Shown here piece by piece: positions 55,085-64,000 of a DNA stretch of 64,000 nt. The position numbers were made by a program, and so were the translations under genes. Source of the DNA: Zea mays. Lineage: Eukaryota > Streptophyta > Magnoliopsida > Poales > Poaceae. The notes beneath the pieces are model-generated. The model did not search any database. It had not been told where the DNA came from and saw only the letters and a list, made by a program, of their open reading frames with translations. Each line of letters starts with the position of its first letter. Position 1 is the first letter of the stretch. The stretch is taken from contig NC_050097.1 of assembly GCF_902167145.1 (NCBI RefSeq), positions 44,996,095-45,060,094 on the forward strand, given 5' to 3'.

Positions 55085-55099
55085 TGACTCTGATACCAA
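55085..55099 (-). other. Primer binding site of element D
   Basis: TTGGTATCAGAGTCA on the minus strand follows the 5' LTR after one base. It matches the initiator-Met tRNA type TGGTATCAGAG exactly over that core. Confidence 0.8.
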
Positions 55100-55100
55100 T

Positions 55101-56337
55101 TGAGAGCACCTAGAGGGGGGGTGAATAGGTGATCCTGTAAAACTTGAACTTAATGCCACAAAAACTTAGTTAAGCGTTAGCACAGTATTGCCAAGTGGCT
55201 AGAGAAGAGTCTTAGCAAAACACAATAACCACAAGAGAATCAACACAGGTAGACACAGTGGTTTATCCCGTGGTTCGGCCAAGTACAACACTTGCCTACT
55301 TCCACGTTGTGGCATCCCAACGGACGAGGGTTGCAATCAACCCCTCTCAAGCGGTCCAAAGACCCACTTGAATACCATGGTGTTTGCTTTTCTTTTCTAT
55401 ATCCCTTTCGCGAGGAATCTCCACAACTTGGAGTCTCTCGCCCTTACAAAGATGTTCACAAAGAAGCACGAAGTAAGGGAGGGATTATCAACTCACACAA
55501 GACACAAAGATCACAGCGAATACGCACACACAAGACCTAGACTTAAGCTCAAAAGACTAGCACACTAGAACGGAGCTCAAATCACTAGAATGTCGAACAA
55601 GTGCGCAAGAATGGAGTGTGAGTGATCAAGAGTGCTCAAGGAATGCTTGGTGTGCTCCTTCATGCGCCTAGGGGTCCCTTTTATAGCCCCAAGGCAGCTA
55701 GGAGCCGTTGAGAGCAATCCGGGAAGGCAATTTTTGCCTTCTGTCGCCTGGCGCACCGGACAGTCCGGTGCACCACCGGACACTGTCCGGTGCGGATTTC
55801 CTTCCTTATTTGGCGAAGCCGACCGTTGGCAGCCTTGGAGCCGTTGGTGCACCGGACACTGTCCGGTGCACACCGGACAGTTCGGTGCCCCCTCCCGACC
55901 GTTGGCTCGGCCACATGTCTCGCGCGGATCGCGCAGCCGACCGTTGGCCCGGCCGACCGTTGGCTCACCGGACAGTCCGGTGCACACCGGACAGTCTGGT
56001 GAATTATAGCCGTACGCCGTTAATTTATTCCCGAGAGCGGCAAGTTCGCCTGAGCCAGCCTGGCACACCGGACACTGTCCGGTGCACCACCGGACAGTCC
56101 GGTGCACCCAGACAGAGCTGGCTTTGGCTGAACAAGGCCATCTCTTCTCCAATTCGATTTCTCCTGTTTCCAGCACTTAGACCCAATACATTAGTCACTA
56201 AAATAATGTACTACGTCTGAGAAACATACCTTTATACTTGATTTGTACTTTGTCCACCATTTGACACTTAGGCACTTGTGTTGGACACTAAATCACCAAA
56301 ACACTTAGAAATGGCCCAAGGGCACATTTCCCTTTCA
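55101..56337 (-). repeat. Element D 5' LTR (1237 bp)
   Basis: Eight palindrome units are at 55755-56110 and a TATA box (minus) at 55678-55685. Apart from palindrome gain or loss and one extra GACCGTTGGC repeat it is almost identical to the 3' LTR. Confidence 0.92.
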
Positions 56338-56342
56338 ATGAC

Positions 56343-57831
56343 GCCTTGAACGGTCCACTACCTATCTATGAGCCGCAGCCCGTTGCTCTCAAAGCAACGA
56401 TCAGCAAGGAGGCGCTACCAAGCAGGGTAGCTCAAGTGGAGGCTGTCGGACTTAATGAAGATGAGATGGCACTTATCATCAAGCGCTTCAAGACTGCACT
56501 CAAAGGACGCAAGGAGTACCCCAGCAGGAATAAAACAAGGGGAAAACGCTCATGCTTCAAATGCGGTAAGACTGGTCACTTTATTGCAAACTGTCCCAAC
56601 AATGATAGTGACCAGGGACAAGAAAAGAGCGGGAAGAAGGAGAAAAATAAGAACTACAGGAAGGCAAAGGGCGAGGCGCACCTTGGAAAGGAATGGGACT
56701 CGAACTGCTCCTCTTCCGACTCCGATGATGAAGGACTCACTGCTTCGGCCTTCAACAAATCCTCACTCTTCCCCAACGAACACCATACATGTCTTATGGC
56801 CAAGGAGAGAAAGGTATGTGTTTGGGACACACCCAAGTACACTTCATCTAGTGATGAAGAATCCTCCGATGATGAAGTAGATTACTCTAGTTTATTTAAA
56901 GGTTTAGATAGAGCTAAACTAGAAAAAAATTAATGAATTAATTGATGCTCTAAATGAAAAAGATAGATTGTTAGAAAAACAAGAGGATATTTTATATGAG
57001 GAACATGACAAATTTGTTAGTGTGCAAAAATCCCTTGCCTTAGAAATTAAGAGAAATGAAATGTTATCCTCTGAATTGTCTGTTTGCCATGAATCGGTCT
57101 CTAGTTTAAAGAGTTTAAATGATGAACTAAATGCTAAGCTAGAGGAAGTCAACAAAACTAGTTCATGTGTAGAGCATGTTGTTATTTGTAATAGATGTAA
57201 GGATTTTGATGTTGATGCTTGTGATGATCACCTTATTTCTATTACGAAATTAAATGATGAGGTGACAAGTCTCAATGCTCAACTTAAGACTTGCAAAATT
57301 AATTTTGATAAATTAAAATTTGCTAGGGATGCCTACACCGTTGGTAGACACCCCTCAATTAAGGATGGGCTTGGTTTTCGAAAGGAAGCCAAGAACTTAA
57401 CAAGCCAAAGGGCTCCCATTCCCAACAAGGAGAAAGGGAAGGCTCCTATGGTTAGTAATCCTCAAAGGAACCATGCTTTTATTTATGATAGGAAAATTGC
57501 TAATCGTGCTCATTATAATAGGAGTTATGATCATGATGCTTTTAATTCACATGCTATGTTTGCCTCTAGTTCTACTTGTGTTCATGGTAGAAGTAGGCCT
57601 AGGATAAATCATGTTGTGCATCATGTGCCTAGGAAAATGTGCAATGAATCTACTACTGTTTTCCATGCTTGCAACACTTCTTTTGTTCTTTCATGTAAGA
57701 ATGCAAAAGTAGTGGCTAGGAAATTGGGATCCAAATGTAAGGGAGACAAAACCTGCATATGGGTTCCAAAAACTATTGTGACTAACCTTGTAGGACCCAA
57801 CAAGAGTTGGGTACCTAAAACCCAAGCTTAA
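56343..57831 (+). pseudogene. Element C gag, 3' part
   Basis: It resumes at DALNG after element D, carries the CCHC knuckle CFKCGKTGHFIANC (~56545-56590) and an acidic Ser-rich stretch. It shifts frame at an A-run near 56925, then continues as a coiled coil (about 56968-57330) and ends WVPKTQA-TAA at 57831. Confidence 0.88.
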
Positions 57832-57842
57832 ATTCCTTGCAG

Positions 57843-60800
57843 GTTTATGCATCCGGGGGCTCAAGCTAGATTATCGATAGTGAATGCACAAACCACATGA
57901 CGGAGGAGAAGAAGATGTTCACCTCCTACGTTAAGAACAAGGATTCCCAAGATACGATTATATTTAGAGATGGGAATCAAGGCAAGGTCAAGGGTTTGGG
58001 AAAGATAGCCATCACCAACAAGCACTCCATATCAAATGTATTTCTAGTAGAGTCGCTTGGTTACAACCTTCTGTCTGTAAGTCAATTGTGTCACATGGGT
58101 TACAATTGTCTTTTTACAAATGTTGATGTATCTGTCTTTAGAAGGAGTGATGGTTCATTAGCTTTTAAGGGTGTATTAGACGACAAACTCTACTTAGTTG
58201 ATTTTTCGAAAGAGGAGGCCGATCTAGATGCATGCTTAATAGCTAAGTCTAGTATGGGCTGGCTGTGGCATCGCCGTCTAGCACATGTTGGGATGAAGAA
58301 CCTTCATAAACTTCTAAAGGGAGAACATGTGTTAGGACTAACCGATGTTTGTTTCGAGAAAGATAGACCTTGTGTAGCTTGTCAGGCAGGGAAACAGGTG
58401 GGAAGCACTCATCACAACAAGAATGTGATGACAACATCAAGACCACTGGAGCTTCTTCACATGGACCTCTTCGGACCCGTTGCCTACCTTAGCATTGGGG
58501 GAAGTAAGTATGGTCTTGTAATTGTTGATGATTTTTCCCGCTTCACTTGGGTGTTCTTTTTGTAGGATAAATCAGAAACCCAAGGGACCCTAAAGCGCTT
58601 TCTAAGGAGGGCTCAAAACGAATTTGAGCTCAACGTGAAAAAGATAAGAAGCAACAACGGGTTCGAGTTCAAGAATTTGCAAATGGAGGAGTATCTTGAG
58701 GAAGAAGGCGTCAAGCACGAGTTCTCCGCTCCCTACACACCACAACAAAATGGTGTGGTAGAGAGGAAGAACAGGACACTTATCAACATGGCGAGAATGA
58801 TGCTTGGAGAATTCAAGACGCCCGAGCGGTTTTGGCCGGAAGCTGTGAACACAGCTTGCCACGCCATAAACCGGCTCTACCTACATCGCCTTCTCAAGAA
58901 GACCTCGTATGAACTCCTTACCGGTAACAAACCCAACGTTTCTTACTTTCGTGTATTTGGGAGCAAATGTTACATTCTGGTGAAGAAAGGTAGACATTCT
59001 AAATTTGCTCCCAAGGCAGTAGAAGGGTTTTTACTAGGGTATGACTCAAATACAAAGGCGTATAGAGTCTTCAACAAATCATCGGGTTTGGTTGAAGTCT
59101 CTAGCGATGTTGTATTTGATGAGACTAATGGCTCTCCAAGAGAGCAAGTTGATCTTGATGACATAGATGAAGATGATGTTTCGACGGCCGCAATGCGCAC
59201 GATGGCGACAGGTGATGTGCGACCACAGGAACAACAAGAGCAAGATCAGCCATCTTCCTCCACAATGGTGCATCATCCAACTCAAGACGGTGAACAGGTA
59301 CCTCAAGAAGAGGGACATGATCAAGGGGGAGCATAGGAAGAACAAGTGATGGAGGAAGAAGCACCACGGGTTCCTCCAACTCAAGTCCGAGCGACAATCC
59401 AAAGAAATCACCCCGTCGATCAGATTCTGCGTGACATAAGCAAAGGAGTAACAACTCGCTCACGTTTAGCTAATTTTTGTGAGCATTACTCGTTTGTCTC
59501 TTCTATTGAGCCTTTCAGGGTAGAAGAAGCCTTGCAGGATCCGGATTGGGTGTTAGCCATGCAGGAAGAGCTTAACAACTTCAAGAGAAATGAAGTTTGG
59601 AGTCTGGTGCCACATCCAAAGCAAAATGTTGTGGGAACCAAGTGAGTGTTCCGCAACAAGCAAGACGAGCATGGGGTGGTGACAAGAAACAAGGCTCGAC
59701 TTGTGGCAAAAGGTTATGCCCAGGTCGCAGGTTTGGATTTCGAGGGGACTTTTGCTCCTGTGGCTAGGCTAGAGTCTATTCGAATTCTATTAGCCTATGC
59801 CGCTCACCACTCTTTCAGGCTATTTCAAATGGATGTGAAGAGAACTTTCCTCAATGGGCCAATAAAGGAGGAGGTATACGTGGAACAACCCCCTGGCTTT
59901 GAGGATGACAGGTACCCCGACCATGTGTTCAGGCTCTCTAAGGCACTCTATGGACTTAAGCAAGCCCCAAGAGCATGGTATGAATGCCTTAGAGATTTCT
60001 TAATTGCTAATGCCTTCAAGGTTGGGAAAGCCGATCCCACTCTTTTTACAAAGACGTGATGGTGATCTTTTTGTGTGCCAAATTTATGTCGATGACATAT
60101 TATTTGGTTCTACTAATCAGAATTCTTGTGAGGAGTTTAGCAGGGTGATGACACAAAAGTTCGAGATGTCGATGATGGGCGAGTTGACCTACTTCCTTGG
60201 GTTCCAAGTGAAGCAACTCAAGGACGACACCTTCCTCTCCCAAACGAAGTACACTCAAGATCTTCTCAAGAGGTTTGGGATGAAGGACGCCAAGCCCACG
60301 AAGACACCGCTGGGCATGTCGACCTCAACAAAGGAGGTAAGTCCGTTGATCAAAAGGCATACCGGTCTATGATAGGGTCATTACTTTATTTATGTGCTAG
60401 TAGACCGTACATTATGCTAAGCGTATGCATGTGTGCTAGATATCAATCCGACCCCAGGGAATGTCACCTTGTGGCCGTTAAGCGAATTCTTAGATATTTA
60501 GTTGCCACGCCTTGCTTCGGGATTTGGTATCCTAAGGGGTCTACCTTTGACTTAATTGGATACACAGACTCCGACTATGCCGGGTGCAAGGTAGACAGGA
60601 AGAGTACATCAGGGACGTGCCAATTTCTAGGAAGGTCCCTGGTGTCCTGGAGTTCCAAGAAACAGACATCCGTTGCCCTATCCACCGCTGAGGCCGAGTA
60701 TGTTGCCGCAGGACAATGTTGCGCACAACTACTTTGGATGAGGCAAACCCTCCGGGACTTTGGCTATAATCTGAGCAAAGTCCCACTCCTATTTGACAAT

Positions 60801-61028
60801 GAGAGTGCAATCCGCTTGGCGGATAATCCTGTTGAACACAGCCGCACTAAGCACATAGACATCCGGCATCACTTCCTGAGGGATCACCAGCAAAAGGGAG
60901 ATATCAATATTTTTCACATTGGCACCGAGAACCAGCTAGCCGATATCTTCACCAAGCCGTTGGATGAGAAAACTTTTTGCAGGTTGCGTAGTGAGCTAAA
61001 TGTCTTAGATTCGCGTAACTTGGATTGA
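57843..61028 (+). pseudogene. Element C pol (broken)
   Basis: Protease: an in-frame stop within SS-stop-IIDSECTNHMTEE, and DSE in place of the catalytic DSG. Pre-integrase and integrase (57897-58565) end at a TAG. The integrase core reads RSNNGFEF where A has RSDNGSEF, so the second catalytic Asp is lost. Further breaks are a TAG at 59334-59336, a TGA for Trp at 59643-59645, a frameshift near 60057 and another near 60360. RT keeps YVDDILFGSTNQ. RNase H (60369-61028) is open to the normal end. Confidence 0.9.
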
Positions 61029-61835
61029 TCTATAGCATACATGTGTTTTATGCCTTTGATCATGTTACTTTGAAGCATTTACATTACTTGTCGTATATTT
61101 GTGGTGCTCAAGTTGTACATGACCTCCCCGGACCTCACAAGTCCATATGCAAATGGTGCACATATTTAGGGGGAGATGTGCTACAACTTGACCCTTTGAG
61201 ACTAACCTTTGTGTTTGAGTATACTTGATGTAGTCTCAAAAGTGCATTGAAAGGGAAAGGTGAACTTGGACAATGCAAAGACTTCCACTGTACTCCGGTA
61301 TTAGTGTACTCATCTCCAAGTTCATACTTATGCTCTCATTGCCTTTTTGCTCTTAATTGACATTTTTGGTGAGGCAATGGGGTTAAAGGGCCTAGAATGA
61401 TCCCGTTTTGGTTCTTCATGCCAAAGGGGGAGAAATTAAGGCCAAAGCAAATGGATCAGCTACCACTTGTGAATCTTGAAAACCACTTGTGAATTTTGAA
61501 AACAATAGAGTTAGAACTTTTGATTTGTCCAAAATACTCTTATTGCAAAATTTGGTCTCTTGTGGGGGAGAAATTTTTATTATGGGAAAAAGGGGAGTTT
61601 TTGGTACATGATCAATTTTTCCAGTGGAATATCTCTTGATTTTCCCAAACAAGTGTGTTTGACTTAGAGACAGGAAAAAGGATTTGATTTACAAAAACAA
61701 ACCAAGTGGTGGCAAAGAACGATCCAAATATGGCAAATCTTGTGCAAAAACAATTTGGTCCTCAATTGCATTGATGTTGCACTTCTTTTAGATGCTTTTG
61801 AATGTGTTGGCATAAATCACCAAAAAGGGGGAGAT
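61029..61835 (+). other. Element C 3' untranslated region with multiplied polypurine tracts
   Basis: Tracts with the core GGGGGAGA occur at 61169, 61426, 61563 and, adjoining the LTR, 61821-61835 (CAAAAAGGGGGAGAT). No env-like frame is found. Confidence 0.75.
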
Positions 61836-63371
61836 TGAAAGGGAAATGTGCCCTTAGGCAATTTCAATAATGTTTTGGTGATTAAGTGCCCAACACGGTT
61901 AATTAAGTTCTTATGTGCCAAGTAAAGTGAGAAGTGCAAATCAAAGAAAAAGGTACGTTTCTAAACTTAGTACATTGTTTTCAGTACTAATGTGTCTTGT
62001 CTAAGTGCTAGAAACAGTGAGAAAAGAATTGGAAAAAGAGTTGGCTCTGTGCAGCCAAACTTCAGCTCAGTCTGGCACACCGGATTGTCCGGTGGTGCAC
62101 CAGACAGTGTTCGGTGGTGCACCGGACAGTGTCCGGTGCGCCAGGCTGGTTTCCGGTGAAAGTGCTGCTCTCAGGAATCGACGGTGGCGTACGACTAAAA
62201 ATCACCGGACTGTCCGGTGAGCCAACGGTCGACCGCGCAATCTTCGCGCAACATGTGGACTGCTCCAACGGTCAGCTGGTGCACCGAACTGTCCGGTGTG
62301 CACCGGACAGTGTCCGGTGCGCCAATCAGCCCAGAGGAGCAATGGTCGGATATGCCAAATTTGGAAGGAGATCACGCACCGAACAGTCTACAGGACCTGT
62401 CCGGTGCGCCACTCAACAGAAGGCAAGGATAGCCTTCCATGTTGATCTTCAATGGCTCCTAGCTGCCTTGGGGCTATAAAAGGGACCCCTAGGCGCATGG
62501 AGGAGAACACCAAGCATTCTCTGAGTATTCTAAAGCATCCAGACTCCGCTCCCGCACATTCGCTTCATTGTGCTAGTGATTTGGGCTCAATTTGAGTAGT
62601 GCACTCTCTGAGTTGTCATTTGAGCTCAAGTCGTCACTTATGTGTGTGGCTCTGCTGTGTATTTGAGTCTTGCGTGTGTTGCTTCTCCCAACCTTACTCT
62701 GCTTTCTTTATGATCTCTATTGTAAGGGCGAGAGACTCCAAGTTCTGGAGATTCCTCGCAAACGGGATAAGACTCTAAAGGAAAAGACCGTGGTATCCAA
62801 GTTGATCATCGGATCACTTGAAAGGGGTTGAGTGCAACCCTCGTCCATTGGGACACCACAACGTGAAAGTAGGAAAGTGTTACTTGGCCAAACCACGGGA
62901 TAAAATCGCGTGTCTCTTGTGTTGCATTCTTTGTGATTGTATTGTCCACAAGAACTCGCCTCAAATCTACTTAGTCGCACTAACACTTCTATAACTAAGT
63001 TTTGTGGCTATTTAGGGCGTGTTTGGCATGGCTGCAGAGCAGAACTCTAATGAGGAGCTAGTAAGAGTCTGCCAAACATCCTAACTCCAGAGTTGCAAAC
63101 TCTATGAAGTTTTCAGAGCTGCAGTATAGATTTTTGAAGTATCTCTTTTGCTGCTCCAAAAACTCTAAGAAAGCAACCTAGACATGGAGTTTAGAGTTAT
63201 TTACCCGCCACTGTCATTGTTTATGAAAAAACCATTTAAATCTGGAGCAGAGCTGCTCCACCTAGAGTTTTGGTGTGGAGCTACTCTGAAGTGGAGTAGA
63301 GCCATACCAAACAACTCATTAGTGTTTAATTTTACAGGATCACCTATTCACCCCCCCTCTAGGTGCTCTCA
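61836..63371 (+). repeat. Element C 3' LTR (1536 bp including a MITE)
   Basis: It matches the 5' LTR apart from seven palindrome units instead of six (62075-62420), small indels, and the MITE at 63015-63318. The TATA box is at 62475-62482. Confidence 0.92.
63015..63318. mobile_element. PIF/Harbinger-type MITE in the 3' LTR of C
   Basis: A 304-bp insert is absent from the 5' LTR of C, where CTATTTAGTGTTT is continuous. Its flanks are TTA (63012-63014 and 63319-63321). Terminal inverted repeats pair GTGTTTGGCATGGCT with the complement of AGCCATACCAAACAAC. Confidence 0.88.
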
Positions 63372-63376
63372 GCTAG

Positions 63377-64000
63377 CATAAAGCTAAACCATAATAACCC
63401 AACCAAAATAGGTAAACAAGGACAAGATAAACAAAAGCTAGTCACTCGTTAGGTATAAACTGTGTAAATGCGGGGAATGAATTATAAGAATGAGTAGGAC
63501 ATAGATGGGTCAAGGGACACTTGCCTTCACCAACCGACTGCTGCTCAGGGTCTTCACCTGCAACTCCTTCGGACTCCACCAACTGACCGTTATCTATACG
63601 AGTTCAAACATACATTCCACACATTTTATACAAAAGAACAGTACACCATACAATGGAATGCAATAAATAAACAGACGTTCGACGCAGGACTCACACTTAC
63701 GACTAAGCGAGAAAGAGAAAGTAACGGTCGAGACTACGATCGAAGAGCGATCACGTTACACGATTATAAATTAAAATACTCATTTAAACATAATAGTATT
63801 AATTTAGCCATCGCATTAAGCATAAGGTAAAGTCATGTTCCATGTTTAATTATTATAAGCAGACAAAGTTCAAATAAAAAAGGATTATCGCGCGGCGAGA
63901 CGCGTGACACAACACTTAAATTGAATTAAGAAATAAACGACTCGTCGCGCGATGGAGCGCGCAACAAGACACTTGTGTTAATTATAAAGAGACGTTAGGC
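63377..64000 (-). repeat. Element B 5' LTR, distal part (continues beyond the window)
   Basis: It aligns with 21925-22548 of the 3' LTR base for base apart from scattered changes, and includes the first two units of the 57-bp palindrome array. About 785 bp of LTR should follow outside the window. Confidence 0.9.

Larger units (their letters stand above)
44159..56337 (-). mobile_element. Element D: Opie/Ji-type Sirevirus inserted in the gag of C
   Basis: LTRs at 44159-45341 and 55101-56337 flank gag and pol on the minus strand. A perfect 5-bp duplication ATGAC is at 44154-44158 and 56338-56342. It carries a 3.3-kb solo LTR in its 3' untranslated region; without it D is ~8.9 kb. LTR starts and coding parts are close to element A but distinct. 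Confidence 0.94.
41993..63371 (+). mobile_element. Element C: Sirevirus (Ty1/copia) inserted in the 5' LTR of B
   Basis: LTRs at 41993-43210 and 61836-63371 flank gag and pol on the plus strand. The perfect 5-bp duplication GCTAG is at 41988-41992 and 63372-63376. Element D interrupts gag. Without D, C is about 9.2 kb including a 304-bp MITE. The LTRs differ from A and D in the region after the first 30 bp (TTAGGCAATTTCAATAATG), so C belongs to another subfamily. gag and pol are degenerate. Confidence 0.93.
20752..64000 (-). mobile_element. Element B: Tekay/Del-type chromovirus (Ty3/gypsy), host of the nest, runs off the window
   Basis: The 3' LTR (20752-23333), polypurine tract, pol, gag, leader ORF, PBS and 5' LTR (from 40821) are all on the minus strand in Ty3/gypsy order (PR-RT-RH-IN-chromodomain). 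Two insertions split it: Sirevirus A in the leader and Sirevirus C in the 5' LTR. Without them B is about 11.4 kb, assuming equal LTRs. The left flank before TG is ATCCA; the right target-site copy lies beyond the window. gag and pol carry many stops, so B cannot act on its own. Confidence 0.88.

Noticed and set aside
61029..61835. Possible env-like ORF after pol in Sirevirus C, as in some Sireviruses
   Set aside because: No frame over 80 codons with membrane segments occurs between pol and the 3' LTR in C, A or D.

Overview
This window looks like a chromosome segment from a grass nuclear genome, most likely maize (Zea mays) or a close relative. Three intron-bearing or GC-rich host genes sit in roughly the first 19 kb. 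The remaining ~44 kb is almost entirely nested LTR retrotransposons. The copia-type copies have the LTR ends, LTR palindromes and multiplied polypurine tracts of Sireviruses of the Opie/Ji type, which dominate maize repeats. Family names are given from memory of their hallmarks; no database search was possible.

Host genes, all on the + strand: (1) 2713-11670, a 13-exon gene for an ERGIC3/ERV46-like ER-Golgi cargo receptor (386 codons). Its introns carry at least three L1-type LINE insertions and two SINE-like modules. (2) 14716-17040, a four-exon gene for mitochondrial lipoyl synthase (383 codons), with all cysteine ligands visible. (3) 18590-19249, an intronless GC-rich gene for a 219-residue C2-like protein of unknown role. 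Between genes 1 and 2 is a broken PIF/Harbinger-type Myb/SANT ORF (13166-13924). MITEs and foldback elements lie upstream of gene 1.

Retrotransposon nest: a solo copia-type LTR (about 19829-20669) is followed by element B, a minus-strand Tekay/Del-type chromovirus. B's 3' LTR is 20752-23333 and its 5' LTR starts at 40821 and runs off the window end. Sirevirus A (minus strand, 28665-39872) is inserted in B's leader. Sirevirus C (plus strand, 41993-63371) is inserted in B's 5' LTR. Sirevirus D (minus strand, 44159-56337) is inserted in C's gag. A contains a 2.3-kb solo LTR (31492-33775). D contains a 3.3-kb solo LTR (45717-49036) whose ends match B's own LTR, so B's family is both host and guest. 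A PIF/Harbinger MITE (63015-63318) sits in C's 3' LTR. Most boundaries are fixed by 3-5 bp target-site duplications that can be read directly.

All four gag-pol sets are broken by stops, frameshifts or catalytic substitutions. The best-preserved stretch is D's 782-codon integrase-end/RT/RNase H frame. Most unexpectedly, B's leader holds a ~339-codon pre-gag frame that is still open across the insertion of A, although B's gag and pol are full of stops. Other points worth a second look are a LINE insertion that duplicated a splice donor, a 57-bp-period array of CpG palindromes in B's LTR, and palindrome copy-number differences between the two LTRs of every Sirevirus.
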